Of a stretch of DNA of 64,000 bases, positions 10,942 to 21,040 are shown one piece after another. Made by a program: the position numbers and the translations under genes. The first letter of the stretch is position 1, and the number at the start of each line of letters is the position of its first letter. Source of the stretch: Ypsolopha sequella (taxonomy: Eukaryota; Arthropoda; Insecta; Lepidoptera; Ypsolophidae); assembly GCA_934047225.1 (NCBI GenBank), contig OW203998.1:15949280-16013279 (forward strand), in the 5' to 3' direction. The notes beneath the pieces were generated by a model. The model was not told the DNA's origin, did no database searches, and was given only the letters and a program-made list of their open reading frames with translations.

Positions 10942-11527
10942 AGCTATGGTTTCCTCCGATAGCGGTGGCGACTTTTAGCGGACGCAATATGATGGCCGTA
11001 AAAAGACGGCCGAAGACATGTGGAATATTCGAGACCGACGGCCGTCTTTTTACGGAAAAAAATACCACAAAGTAGTGTCAACGGTAGCAAATGGACGACC
11101 TTGATTTAGCGTTACTCGTATATTTGGAAGACGAGCAATCATCAGAAGACGAAAATAATCGTATGGAGGAAAGTGATTCATACAAAGCTCGTATTAACGA
11201 AGGTGCTTGTGAAATTTTAGTGCGTCGCTTTTATGCTTCACATTATATAATATTTCATGAACCCGCACAAAACCTTCGCTGCTCTAGTTGACATTCATTT
11301 TATAATAAATAGTACACCGCTATTAAAAAAAACGTTCGAGATTCTTCAACACCGTAAAGAGCGGCCGTCATGCAAATGGCGGCACCGCTACTGACGTTAC
11401 GGTGTCAAACAACGCTCTCTAGGAAACTACCACCATCTTGTTTTCATAGTCAACGTTTCAGTGACGTCATTCAACGCTATATAGCGACCGCTAAATGTCG
11501 CCACCGCTTTTAGAGGAAACCAGAGCT
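10942..11527 (+). mobile_element. Harbinger-like element nested in its relative, TAA target duplication
   Basis: The left end AGCTATGGTTTCCTCCGATA (10942) and the right end at about 11494-11527 (CGCCACCGCTTTTAGAGGAA, then ACCAGAGCT) are terminal inverted repeats. TAA at 10939-10941 and 11528-11530 is the 3-bp duplication expected for PIF/Harbinger (TWA). A subterminal hairpin is made by CCGTAAAAAGACGGCC (about 10999-11014) and GGCCGTCTTTTTACGG (about 11040-11055). Confidence 0.75.
11091..11291 (+). pseudogene. N-terminal ORF remnant inside Harbinger-like element
   Basis: An ATG-initiated 66-codon frame begins MDDLDLALLVYLEDEQSSED, an acidic N-terminus of the kind seen in HARBI1-like transposases. 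After about 25 residues the similarity I can recognise ends, and no DDE catalytic residue is present. The same ATG exists at 10737 in the outer copy, where the frame is broken. It is most likely the leftover 5' end of a transposase gene in an internally deleted element. An unrelated short ORF is possible. Confidence 0.4.
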
Positions 11528-11669
11528 TAAATGTCGCCATCGCTTTTGGAGGAAATCAGAGCTTTAGCTCGTGCCGCGCGACGGCGCTCAGCCCGTTGAT
11601 GTAACAGTAGTTACAAATATAAAATTATGTGCGTAGTATTTGTATTACCTAGCACTTACCACTTGTTGA

Positions 11670-11870
11670 GCGGTGAAGGAAAACATCGTGTGGAAACCTG
11701 CATGCCCTGAAAAGCGTTAGTACATTTGTGCCCAAAGAACGGCGATAGGGCTCACCAGTCATCACGTTGTGGCGCAAGTGTACAGAGTGTGGACTGTGTG
11801 ACTTGCATTTCACAGTTCACACTAACGACACCTCTGACACCCCCTTGGAGATTTATGTAGTGACGATATA
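11670..11870 (+). repeat. SINE family S, body fragment
   Basis: GAAGGAAAACATCGTGTGGA, AACCTGCATGCC and then GGCGATAGGGCTCACCAGTC through CCTCTGACACCCCCTTGG match the body of the tRNA-headed SINE at 19040-19345 and a widespread lepidopteran SINE. The tRNA-like head is missing here. Confidence 0.65.
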
Positions 11871-11880
11871 TTTACTTATA

Positions 11881-12153
11881 TACAAGGTGAATTCGTCAAC
11901 ATCGTCCAAATTCATACTTAAGCCTTGGTAAGTGATCAGCATCATGAAACTATTACGATTTTTGTAAAAAATATACATAATATAATTAAATTCCGACTCT
12001 CCATAGTGATTCACTTAGAACTAGGAGTAAATTACTATGGGAAGTCGAAATTTCATTATACGAATTTAACCAAAAAAATTATTGATTCATGATGCTGATC
12101 ACTTACCAAGCCTCCAGTATGAATTTGGAAGATGATCAAAAGGTCACCTTGTA
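11881..12153. mobile_element. MITE family T2, copy 1
   Basis: The ends TACAAGGTGA (11881) and TCACCTTGTA (12144-12153) are inverted repeats continuing inward through CCAAATTCATACT and TTGGTAAGTGATCAGCATCA. Arms are about 75 bp and the centre is AT-rich and non-coding. A related copy lies at 32332-32571 and divergent arms at 47641 and 48357. Confidence 0.75.
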
Positions 12154-12642
12154 TATGTATATATATATACATATAAAAATATACATTACGAATTGTATCC
12201 ATACGTAGGTACATTGATGGAATGATATAGGTATGTATTTTCCATGTTACCCACAAAGAAATCTTGCAAAACGGAAAACAATAAAGCAACAAGTTATCAT
12301 TATAAATGATTAAGTTTGTAACGTAATGTTACCAGCGTTAGGGGGTTGGTGCAGGGGTGGGGTAGTGCGTGCTCTACGTGAGGTCGGGCGCCGCGGGGGG
12401 ATTTGTCGTGGACTGGGTTTTTCAATTTTTATTTGCCCCTCGCAAAGTGCTGACTGGAAATGGCGTATTCAGTTGAATGTAGTGATGTGCTTGAAAATTG
12501 TTTTTTGCTCTGGATCTTTCGGGGCAATAAAAATTTAAACAATTTCTCAAAATAACTACAATAATAAATAGTATTAAGTGATTTTTAACTGTTAAGGTCT
12601 ACGACGCTTGTTTCATTCTTCAAGCAGACCGGTATTACTTTA
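12154..12642. other. Unassigned
   Basis: A GC-rich patch (12330-12415, GGTTGGTGCAGGGGTGGGGT) sits in AT-rich DNA. The frame 12326-12538 has no domain signature. Confidence 0.3.
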
Positions 12643-12801
12643 TAAAAAACCAGCCAAGTGCAAATTGGACTCACGCACAAAAGGTTTCGTACCACCACAC
12701 AAGGAGTACGGAACCCTAAAAACATGGTAAATATCCACTTGTAGTATAATTGAGCAAATTAATTTGACACTTACGATCTAATACTATGTATCTAGAAGGT
12801 C

Positions 12802-13177
12802 AACAGGTGGTAGAGCGAATGCCAGGCTCGACTGTGGAGGTACAATCACCATCTTACTTGAAGACCCCCTCGAAATAATTCGGGGGAGAGTAAGAGGTCA
12901 GCTCTTAGGCAAAAAACCAGGAGGCCTATCATGCCTGGGACCGATGGATGGCGGTATATCCATCCCAATAGCCGGGCTTTATAATATATGGAACAGACTG
13001 GTGACAGGCAGCGGCGTCACTGGTGCGAGGGTTCCGGCACCGCGCTCACCAACCCGCCTGCCCAGCGTGTGTGAGTATGGGCAATTTATCCTGGATGACC
13101 GCCGGGTGTGGCAAAGTGCTGGAAACGCTTATGTCCAGCAGTGGACGAACTAGGCTGATGGATGGATGGATGAATGG
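12802..13177 (+). mobile_element. SINE-like element P with 12-bp target duplication
   Basis: ATCTAGAAGGTC occurs at 12790-12801 and again at 13178-13189, exactly flanking the insert. The insert begins AACAGGTGGTAGAGCGAATG, which has a weak Pol III A-box look, followed by GGCTCGACTGTGG as a weak B-box. Its GC-rich body includes CGATGGATGGCGGTATATCC and CCAGCAGTGGACGAACTAGG, and it ends in a (GATG)n tail. A minus-strand copy with its own 12-bp duplication lies at 26448-26765. The tail and duplication show target-primed retrotransposition; tRNA ancestry is inferred. Confidence 0.85.
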
Positions 13178-13673
13178 ATCTAGAAGGTCTATTTAAGTAA
13201 GTCAATTATAACTTCCTAAATAATTAAATATTTGTAATTTTCAGATTTTTTCCTATGGGTGTGCCATTCGTTCTACCTGTAAACGAAATTTCAAGTTTCT
13301 AAGTCAACTGAAAGTGCTCTATAGATTAAGATTCCCTTGCGAATGTCAAAAATTTGTATAAAATTGATTATGTAAATACAATAAGTTTTCTCGCGTCTAG
13401 AGATGCCTTTTTTATAGCACCATGGGGCTGTAGACTTTTGTAGGAGGTATCACTTTCAACTTGATATCACATATGGGGGCTGAGCAAAAGGGTCGTGACA
13501 GACAGACATGGGGATGGACGGGCGGACAGACAGACGGACAACAAAGCAGGGACTGAAAGCGGTTGAAAACGGTAAAGGTGTTAAATTACGATACCTTTAA
13601 AACTTTATGATACCATAAAATAACCGTTTTGGTACTTAAAAACATCGTCCACCTTGCGTGACAAAGGGGAGCA

Positions 13674-13836
13674 GCGGGTCTACCGCGTAATTCTGATTTT
13701 CATCAACATCAACTTGAGATTGAAATTTGACGCGCGTGCGAAAGAGATGGCATGTTAGGCGGGCGTCGTCGCACGCACGTCAAATTTCAATCTCAAGTTG
13801 ATGTTGATGAAAATGAGAATTACGCGGTAGACCCGC
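13674..13836. mobile_element. 163-bp hairpin MITE
   Basis: The left arm GCGGGTCTACCGCGTAATTC (13674 onward) and the right arm ending GAATTACGCGGTAGACCCGC (13836) are near-perfect reverse complements. The arms are over 60 bp, sharing TTTCATCAACATCAACTTGA and GATTGAAATTTGACG, with about 30 bp of loop. It lies inside family B copy 1. Confidence 0.85.
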
Positions 13837-14295
13837 GGGGTGGGGTGCTGAGTCTGGCGGAGACGAGGGCAGGAGGCGAGGAGTCAGCAACTCATCAAAG
13901 AAAATAAAGGTAATAAGGGCAGATACCAGTACTGAAATTTCCCTTTATTTTTGCCAACCGCAATTATTTAGGTCAGAAATATTCAGGTAACCGGAAAATA
14001 TAGGTATGATGTCATACCGTAATTTATAGGTTACTTTATTTTTAGGTTATTCGGTCCCTACAAAAAAGTGATCCTGTAAGGGTTCCATTTTTTAATTTTA
14101 AAGTACGGAACCCTAAACCGAAGGTTTAAAGAGTTTTATAGGGCTATGGTTGCATTCCGTTAATAATAAAATTATGAAGTATCAAAACGAAATAAAGACT
14201 ATATAAAATAAATAGCGATGTTTACCGTTATTATATGCGTATTTTACTTAAAGTATCGTTATATATCGATATAAATAAGGTAAAATTATTCGTTA

Positions 14296-14465
14296 GTTTT
14301 ACAAGCTCCCTTAACAATCACGTGTCATTGTTGTTAACTATGTGTCATCGTCCTAAAAACGACACTGGCCTTGATAATGCCGAAATTGTATCGGTGAAAC
14401 AGTTTGCATAATAATATAGTCAACAACAAACACACGTGATTGTTAAAGTCGCATGTAATAATAAT
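14296..14465. mobile_element. MITE family C (CACGTG ends), copy 1
   Basis: AACAATCACGTGT near the left and ACACGTGATTGTTAAAGTCG near the right are inverted. The core has CTTGATAATGCCGAAATTGT and ATCGGTGAAACAGTTTGCAT, which is shared with 33826-34070 and 43005-43105. Confidence 0.65.
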
Positions 14466-14469
14466 TTAG

Positions 14470-15162
14470 TATGTCACCTCACGCAAGTTTTAATAATATT
14501 AAAATTATTTGTATTTTATATTGTGTTATAATATAACACTATTTCAAGCTCTACCTGAGGGCATGCATGCACCGTGATTCTGAAAAAGTGTTGAGACGAA
14601 AAGAAAAATCGTCCACACAATACTATGTGTAAAAAAATATCACTAGAAGTTTTAAGGTCTTTATTGGACAACAAATATGCATGTAAATACTGTATCATAA
14701 TTTCTTAACATAATGTGTCTAATTATTTATAATCACAATTGTACATTTAGTAAAGTTAGGTTTATATTTAGGTTTTTTCTGCAGCGTCACCAAATTTAAT
14801 TTTTTCTTGTTATGTCTCTGTGGAAAATGTTGAAGAGAATTTATTTAAGTATTTATAAATTTTTTTTAATACCTTCTAGTTATTTCTGTAGTTTACTTCT
14901 GTTGTTTTTCCCTAAATAAATAAATAAATGAATGAATTAATATTTCTATAAAATAAACACAATAAACGAATCAATGTGTTTATTAAATAATCAAATTGCG
15001 TTTTCAGTTCTAAGCAAAGTTCAAGTGTTTCCTCTACAGTAACATATATTTTGGTGGCAAATAAAATTTAGCCCAATGTTTATTGGTATACCAATTAACC
15101 ATATTAGCTATTATTTTATTTGTTTTATTGAATACAAGGCAGACCAATATCCGTATCCGTAT
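14470..15162. other. No recognisable feature
   Basis: AT-rich, with an AAATAAATAAATAAATGAAT stretch near 14913. Nothing else is assignable. Confidence 0.4.
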
Positions 15163-15408
15163 CCGTCCCTCCGTACCCCTAATATTAATGCGAAAGTGTG
15201 TTTGTCGGTTTTGTTGGTTGTTAGTTTGTTGGTTTTTTGGTTGTTAGTTTGTTGGTTGTTAGTTTGTTAGTTTGCCCTTCTTTCATGCAGCAACGGAGCA
15301 ACCGATTGACGTGATTTTTTTCATAGAGATAGTTTATGTGCCGGAAAGTAACATGAAAACAAAATAAAACAAAATCAGTGCGGGTGAAGCCGCGTGCAAC
15401 AGCTAGAA
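15163..15408 (+). mobile_element. Helitron-like non-autonomous element
   Basis: Near the 5' end it reads CCCCTAATATTAATGCGAAAGTGTGTTTG (split here: CTAATATTAATGCGAAAGTG). The middle has a GTTGGTTGTTAGTTT repeat and CAACGGAGCAACCGATTGAC. The 3' end is GGTGAAGCCGCGTGCAACAG followed by CTAG. Recurring AATATTATAAATGCGAAAGT heads and GCGGGCAACAGCTAG tails are typical of lepidopteran Helitrons. No Rep/Hel coding sequence is present. A related element is at 51368-51928. Confidence 0.7.
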
Positions 15409-17000
15409 AATATGAAATGATTTAAAAGAGTGCTGATTATAAATATATGATTTTATAGTTAAATTCTCTATACTTAAGGTGGGTGTTCCAAGGCAATTTT
15501 CATTAAAACTTCTGGGAACCAATGACGACGACAGAAGTATTATTATTTCGTTATATTACTTTTTTATACACAATTGATTTTATACTCGCTCAGGTTTTTT
15601 ACATACTGAATATTTTTACAGTCTAATTCTGTTATTAATTGGATAAGGAAAGTTTAAAATTGCAAAATTAGATTGTAAAACATTTTGTATTAAAAAAACG
15701 TATTATTCGCGGGTCTAAAATGAATAGAACTTGAAGAAAAAACTAACAAAACGAAATTATAATACTTCAGTCGTCGTTATTAGTTCCCACTAGTCTGTAA
15801 GAAAATTGCCTAGGAAAATACCCTTTGACTTATTTGTAATTTGTAACAGCTATTTAATCAAAGAACATAAATTCATAACAACAATTAACTTTATTACGAC
15901 GATAAAAGTTTATTTAAAGCATATATTTCTGTCTATTTCGACGAACTTAAGAGCACTATGCTCGCCTACTGCGCTGTTCGCTGATAATATCCTTATTTAT
16001 TAACATTTTCCAAAATTTTGAATTTTGTAACTTATAACGTACACTGTTCATTTACCAAATGGAAATTGACCCAAAATTTACAAGCGTTTAAGAGTAAATG
16101 ATGGAATTTACAGTCCAGGACTTTTAAACGCTTGTATCTGTTTGATTGTATTTGATTTTAGTAAATGTTAGGTTCAGGTCATGGATTAACATGATGAAAA
16201 GTCAAGTCAAGTACAAAATATGTTATAAAATAAAAAAATTGGACTATATTAAAAAATAAGGAGCGAAGGAATTATCAGCGAAGAGCGCTCATCAGGATTG
16301 TTGGCGAACACGGTGCCTTGAAGCGTTTGTGTACAATAATTATAAAATAAAGCAATGATGGAATGTTTCCAGAAGCTTGGGTAGTTCTTATTTTACTCGG
16401 GTGAAACTAGTTTTTAATTTTCTTTAACAACACATATAATAAACTTATATATTATCTCTTCGACATGCATAAATACAGACAGTCACCACAAGGTACTTGT
16501 AAAAACTACATAGTAATTAATTGTTATGTATATTTTATAATTATAATAACTCAGAATTCAGAAATATTATATTACAATGTAACAAGTTACTATGCATACA
16601 TACTTAATTAAGTACATACACGTACACAAGAAACTTATAACAGAAATCCAGTAAAGTTATCACATCGTCTGCTGTTCCTTCCGGCCGTGTGTGTTACTCC
16701 TCATTTACACAGACCATATGTTTTGCTTTGCGTAGCACCAGCACCAACAAAATAAAGACTAATAGCCAAGAAAACACGGTCTATATTAGAACAACGGCTT
16801 TATTCTGTCTACTGGCCGACCTATTTATGATAGCCCTTACTAACATCCGTTCTTATAACACGCGTTACTTGTTCCTAAGTCGCTGTAATTTATGAACGAA
16901 GAATGAACGGGGATATTCAATGTAATGTAAATGATGAGAGAAGAAAAGGTTACGACGATACTTTGCTTTTAAAAGGTAAGCTCGATTGTCTGCAGGACGC
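15409..17000. other. No gene; small inverted arms at 16079-16135
   Basis: ACAAGCGTTTAAGAG (16079) and CTTTTAAACGCTTGTA (about 16120-16135) make a small palindromic module. Open frames at 15806-16003 and 16689-16895 show no domains. TTTATT at 16799-16804 would read AATAAA on the minus strand, a distal polyadenylation candidate for the SDR gene. Confidence 0.35.
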
Positions 17001-17007
17001 ATCACAT

Positions 17008-17013
17008 TTTAAT
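17008..17013 (-). terminator. Possible polyadenylation signal for the SDR gene
   Basis: TTTAAT here reads ATTAAA on the minus strand, about 90 nt past the SDR stop codon. A canonical AATAAA lies farther away at 16799-16804. Motif only; no transcript support. Confidence 0.3.
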
Positions 17014-17103
17014 AAAACCATATCTTTTGTTCAGAACTGCTTAGCTTACCCTTTTCAAGTAAACTCAACGTTATTTCAACATTGGGAGAGTACTCTCGTA
17101 TTT

Positions 17104-17868
17104 TTACATTAACGTTTCTCCGTTATCGATAACGTAAACACTGCCCGTGATACTTCGGGCGCGATTGCTCGCCAGATAAAGAATGAGGTCAGCCACTTCT
17201 TCACTTTTTGCCATTTTACCAAGGGGATAGGTTTTATCTCGGGTCTTATACAATTCTTCCACTTCCACTGTGCTGAATCCAGCATTTTCTGCAAAAGGTG
17301 TATTTGTTCCTCCCGGATTGACTGAATTGACCCGTACTCCATGTTGTGCCATTTCTAAAGAGAGGCATCTTGTGAACTGATCCAGGGCTGCTTTAGAGAT
17401 GCAGTAAGGCATATAGTCTACGCCTTTGATAGGTTTAAATGCGGCGACACTTGACACATTTACAATCACTCCTTTGGCCTTAATGAGGTGAGGCGCAGCC
17501 AAACTGGTCAGTAAATATACTGCTCTCATGTTAGTAGCCATAACTGTATCATACGGTACGATTCCATCCAGAATACCTCCACGCACACCAACTCCAGCAT
17601 TGTTTACTAGCACATCTATTCCACCAAATACTTCAACTGTTTTTGTGGCAATATTTTTCACGTCTTCATCGACATCTAAATGCGCTCGAACGATCAAAGG
17701 TTTGATACCGTGGGCAGCTTCACACTGAGTAGCAACTTTGTTCAGGTTGCATTCGTTTCTGCCGACAAGCACAAGTTTGGCCGATTGTTTCGCAAACAGG
17801 ACAGCAGCAGATGCGCCTATTCCGGAGCTAGCTCCTGTCACAATCACAACTTTGTCTTTGAAGTCCAT
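17104..17868 (-). CDS. Classical short-chain dehydrogenase/reductase (SDR), intronless
   Basis: The gene encodes a 254-residue NAD(P)-dependent oxidoreductase with a Rossmann fold, probably cytosolic since no signal peptide or membrane segment is seen. Visible motifs are TGASSGIG (residues 11-18, cofactor binding), LDV (64-66), NNAG (89-92), the structural Asn113, catalytic Ser140, Tyr155 and Lys159 (YCISK), and NPGG further on. Arg37 after the second strand hints at NADP(H) preference (inference). The family acts on alcohols, ketones, steroids or acyl chains, and the substrate cannot be read from sequence. Insect relatives are often labelled 3-oxoacyl-ACP reductase FabG-like. I chose the start MDFKDK because it places the glycine motif at the usual distance; an upstream in-frame ATG (17905-17907) would add 13 residues. 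The frame is intact to TAA at 17104-17106, with no introns, as is common in lepidopteran SDR expansions. Neighbours are transposon remains, so there is no operon-like context. Confidence 0.9.
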   Translation of the reverse strand: MDFKDKVVIVTGASSGIGASAAVLFAKQSAKLVLVGRNECNLNKVATQCEAAHGIKPLIVRAHLDVDEDVKNIATKTVEVFGGIDVLVNNAGVGVRGGILDGIVPYDTVMATNMRAVYLLTSLAAPHLIKAKGVIVNVSSVAAFKPIKGVDYMPYCISKAALDQFTRCLSLEMAQHGVRVNSVNPGGTNTPFAENAGFSTVEVEELYKTRDKTYPLGKMAKSEEVADLILYLASNRARSITGSVYVIDNGETLM

Positions 17869-17914
17869 CGTCGAAGACCGCTCGGTTGCGAGTGGACGGA
17901 AACGCATTAGAACG

Positions 17915-17980
17915 TGGCCTGATAAATAAACAAGATAAACAAAAACCAGTTTGGCCTTCGATTAAGTTATCTATCAGTAC
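17915..17980 (-). promoter_or_regulatory. Cluster of GATA motifs upstream of the SDR gene
   Basis: GATAA at 17921 and 17934, and TTATC/TATC (GATA on the minus strand) at 17968-17976, give four GATA cores within 60 bp just before the SDR start. GATA factors drive gut and fat-body genes in insects. In AT-rich DNA such clusters can arise by chance. Confidence 0.25.
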
Positions 17981-19039
17981 TCGTTGAAACGGAACATTGA
18001 CCTCATCAAGGAAGTTTGTGTTTTGGTGTGATGTTTTATAACATTGATTGCTTATTTAAACAATTATACCCTCCGTTAAACAAAATCAAGATTAATTTAG
18101 TTTACTTAATCTGCTTACTAAGCGAAAAATAAAACAATAGACAATTTATATATTTTTATCGTAAGCTCCCTAAATCTTTGCAAATTTTAACGTAGTAAAA
18201 AAAAGAATTTGTACAACTGTTAAATATTGAGGGCAATTGGGACTTGAGTGCTTTTTTACAAAACGAAGCGAAAATTTTCATTTCGTGCTTTATGCTTAGG
18301 CAAGGATCTTATCAATTCACTCTAATTGTCGGTATTTTTAGTTTAGTGGCATTCAACCGGAACATTTGAGGCTGCATGTAAGATATACTCTTTCTTTACA
18401 CAATGTTACAAAAACTCGCTAAGCTGTTAATATAAAGGATGTTATAAGAATTTGACTTGTATGTTGAATGATGTTGCGATTACAATTAAAGAACAATACA
18501 CAGATATGGAGCATGATCACGTCTTGTGAAATTTTAGGGGTTAAGTTAATGTATTTTCAACCTAGATTACATCTACTTACTCGTACATTGACGGAGGAAA
18601 TGCCGCCTATATCGTGTATGAGGCATCTGGAACTAGTGGAACTTTTTTCAAACACTTAGTAGGTACATTATTTTACAGTCAAACCTATGGCGTTGTTGTA
18701 AAAGGATTATCCCCTTCAAACAAACCAAGAGTTATTTCCCTTGGCAGGATATTAAGAAATCACATTACTAATTCAGTTCTAGGTTAATCCATTCTTGAAA
18801 CCAAGGCAAATCTTCCATCGGGAGCAAACCACATTGTGTAGGTCCCGGGGCTTAGCATTTACATGAATGATTATTCAACCGTTATTGCTTTACTGGATGA
18901 TGAAATTTGTTCTCTAATGAACTAAACGTAGAGTAGATAATGCAAAACAGAGATGAATTCAAAGTTTATCTGTAAAGTCCGTACAGAACACATTGTCAGA
19001 GTCCACTGGACCATGATAACGCATGCATGCGTCCCGGAT
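17981..19039. other. No recognisable feature
   Basis: AT-rich flank of the SDR gene. The open frame 18468-18659 has no domain. Confidence 0.4.
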
Positions 19040-19345
19040 ATTCGTACAGGAAAAGGACCGCCTCTGTTGCTTAGTGGTTCGAATGTTTTGACCACTAATC
19101 TGGAGGTCGTGGCTTCAAATCCCGTAAGAGCACATTTTTATTCATTTGGTCCGTATGTTTCGAAAGATTTTGTGGGCGAACTACGGTGATAGGGCTCAGC
19201 ACCCAACACGCTAGAACGTTATAATTGACGGTGAAACGTGGGTGTGCGAGTGTGGATTGTGACTTACATTTCGCAGCCCATAATTATAAACATCTCTGAC
19301 ACTCCCTTTGGGGATTAATGTCGTGACAATGTTTATGTCGTGGCC
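19040..19345 (+). mobile_element. tRNA-derived SINE, family S
   Basis: The head TTGCTTAGTGGTTCGAATG resembles a Pol III A-box region, and GTGGCTTCAAATCCCG resembles a B-box (GGTTCRANNCC). The body follows with GGTGATAGGGCTCAGCACCC, TGTGGATTGTGACTTACATT and CTCTGACACTCCCTTTGGGG. The body recurs at 11670-11870. No clear target duplication was found. Confidence 0.65.
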
Positions 19346-19497
19346 ATATCATAGAATTAACCATTTTATGAAATCTATTAAAACCAAAGAGTAAGCCTCG
19401 CTCCACTCTGCTTCACTCGGCTCCCGAATATGATCACAAGCAACCTAATTTCTTATTTCATACTTCTTTTATTTTTTGATGTATAATCACAAATATA

Positions 19498-20341
19498 TAC
19501 AAAATCAAAATCAAAATCAATATATTTTATTCATGAACATGGGTATTACGTTAACAAGATCTTATAGTATAATTTCGTTCTGCCTCTCAGCCTATGAATG
19601 TCGGTGTATTCTTATACATATTATTCAAAATAAATTACAGCATACATTTTTACAAAAATGTTATCATAAAATAAAATTAATTTAATAGAATTTCCAAAAT
19701 GTCAAAAAAAAAATGTCAATATAAAAAATTATAATGAAATGAGGTATTTATAATATTATGTCATTCAAAAATTCATCTAATTTGTAATAACCCTTATCAA
19801 TCAGAAGACGGAACAGAGATGTTTTAAACAATGTCAAATTCATTTCTTTTATACAGTTAGGTAACTTGTTATAAATAGAAGTTGCTTTACAAAGAACATT
19901 ATTTCTCATAAGAGCTGTATTGAACCCACGAGAGACCAGTTTATGTCTATGTTGTGATCGTACAGATTTGAGTTTGTTTTGACATACTTTTACAAATAAT
20001 TGAGGGTTAGTTTTAACAAATATCGAAATCTCGTATATATAAAGACACGGTAATGTCATTATCTTCATATTTTTAAATAGTGGTTGACAGGTATCTGTTT
20101 GTTTAAGACCACACATCGCTCATACACCTTTTTTGTGCCTTAAATAAGCGGTCTCGACGTGAAGAGTTCCCCCAAAAAATTATCCCATATCGGAGTCTTG
20201 ATTCAACAAGACCATGGTATGAAGTTTTAACTGTTTCTAAATTAACAATTTTCACTAATTTATACTGCTCAGCTTTTCAAAAAGCACGTCACAATGTTCT
20301 GTCCAAGTCAGCTTGTTATCTATAATTAAACCTAAAAATTT
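19498..20341 (-). mobile_element. 5'-truncated jockey/CR1-like LINE
   Basis: The minus-strand element starts inside ORF2 near 20341 and ends in a tandem GATTTT tail (three AAAATC units at about 19501-19520 on the plus strand), typical of lepidopteran LINE 3' ends. Between the stop codon near 19748 and the tail lies about 240 bp of 3' UTR. Its truncated 5' end abuts the MITE at 20342. Confidence 0.75.
19748..20340 (-). pseudogene. LINE ORF2 reverse transcriptase C-terminal region, frameshifted
   Basis: From the 5' side the minus strand encodes FVKFLGLIIDNKLTWTEHCD, then a SRLRYGIIFWGNSSRR segment. After a frame change near 20117-20125 it continues through PLFKNMKIMTLPCLYIYEI and KLPNCIKEMN to DKGYYKLDEFLND. 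These are the thumb and C-terminal landmarks of jockey/CR1-like reverse transcriptases (FLGxxID, YxxIFWG, LPSLYI, YYxLDEFL). The catalytic FADD motif lies upstream and is absent. The last 122 codons (19748-20116) are an uninterrupted frame. It is non-functional. Confidence 0.75.
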
Positions 20342-20473
20342 TACAAATGAGACACATATGATAAAAATCCAAGATATATTTGGCGCCCAGTTGAAATAAT
20401 ATTATTATTTATTTATTATTTATTATTCCAACTTTGATTTTTATTATTTATATTAAAATGTGTCTCATTTGTA
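20342..20473. mobile_element. Short MITE family T3
   Basis: TACAAATGAGACACAT (20342-20357) and ATGTGTCTCATTTGTA (20458-20473) are exact inverted ends. The inner arms also pair (GATAAAAATC with GATTTTTATT, CAGTTGAAATAAT with ATTATTCCAACTTTG). A matching end is visible near 40310. Confidence 0.75.
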
Positions 20474-20883
20474 TATATTTATAATTATATATCAAAGAAT
20501 AATAAAGGAAAGCTGATAAAGGCAATATGATTTTTTTTCATTTCATACTTCATGATATACTATAGCTAATTTTAATGTTAGGTCCACGACATTATTTATG
20601 TTTGTAAACGCAATTGGAGAAGGATATTGGATGGTCTTTGAAGGAAAATTTCCTAGTTGCTAGATTGAAGTTAAAATTGGATTCATCGTAGTCTAGGTGG
20701 CTAAGCTGGGATAAAGCGCTAATGGGAGAGAATTTTCTTACTGTGGAACAATGACACGGTATCAAAGTACTTTGCTGCTACTTTTAAAGCTTCTTAGTTA
20801 AGGCTCCTTACAGAAAACTTAACTCTAAAAAAAAATAGTGTACTACAAAAAATTGTAAGTTTATAGTAGATTAACAATCTACA
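20474..20883. other. No recognisable feature
   Basis: AT-rich; no element ends or domains seen. Confidence 0.4.
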
Positions 20884-20990
20884 AGGGTGGTAAGTCTTCA
20901 ATTACAACCGAGATAGTTAACGCACGAGCGAGTGAAGAGAGCGAGGATGCTTATGGTTCGAGGGTGTAATTGATCACTTACACTCGAGTG
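20884..20990. repeat. Hairpin repeat
   Basis: GGTAAGT...TCAATTACAACC on the left mirrors GGGTGTAATTGATCACTTAC on the right, with CGCACGAGCGAGTGAAGAGA in the centre. It sits just downstream of the Crypton-like exon and may be an insertion that interrupted it. Confidence 0.5.
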
Positions 20991-21040
20991 CAATACTCTT
21001 CTTTTCATGACTAATGCAAGGAAATAAAAAAAAAACTTAC

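Larger units (their letters stand above)
10586..11563 (+). mobile_element. Harbinger-like non-autonomous element, outer copy (interrupted)
   Basis: The left end AGCTCTGGTTTCCTCCAAAA (10586) pairs with the right end at 11531-11563, which reads inverted as AGCTCTGATTTCCTCCAAAA. A related element (10942-11527) is inserted between them. This copy contains a shortened version of the same body: the ATG at 10737, GGCCGTAAAAAGA hairpin blocks and a perfect 44-bp palindrome at 10794-10837. Its own outer target duplication is not obvious. Confidence 0.7.
12643..14117 (+). repeat. Dispersed repeat family B, copy 1, interrupted
   Basis: It begins AACCAGCCAAGTGCAAATTG and continues through GACACTTACGATCTA, TTTTCAGATTTTTTCCTATG, AGTCAACTGAAAGTGCTCTA and GGGGCTGTAGACTTTTGTAG to CAGACAGACGGACAACAAAG (about 13545). 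The expected end, a GATCCTGTAAGGGTTCC block and AGTACGGAACCCTAAA, is found at 14061-14117. Insertions are a SINE (12802-13177) and about 520 bp that include a hairpin element (13674-13836). Other copies are at 46322-46825, 57040-58095 and 61716-62135. Confidence 0.65.

Noticed and set aside
12326..12538. GC-rich 70-codon frame as a gene
   Set aside because: Starts in a G-rich low-complexity patch and shows no domain or repeat match.
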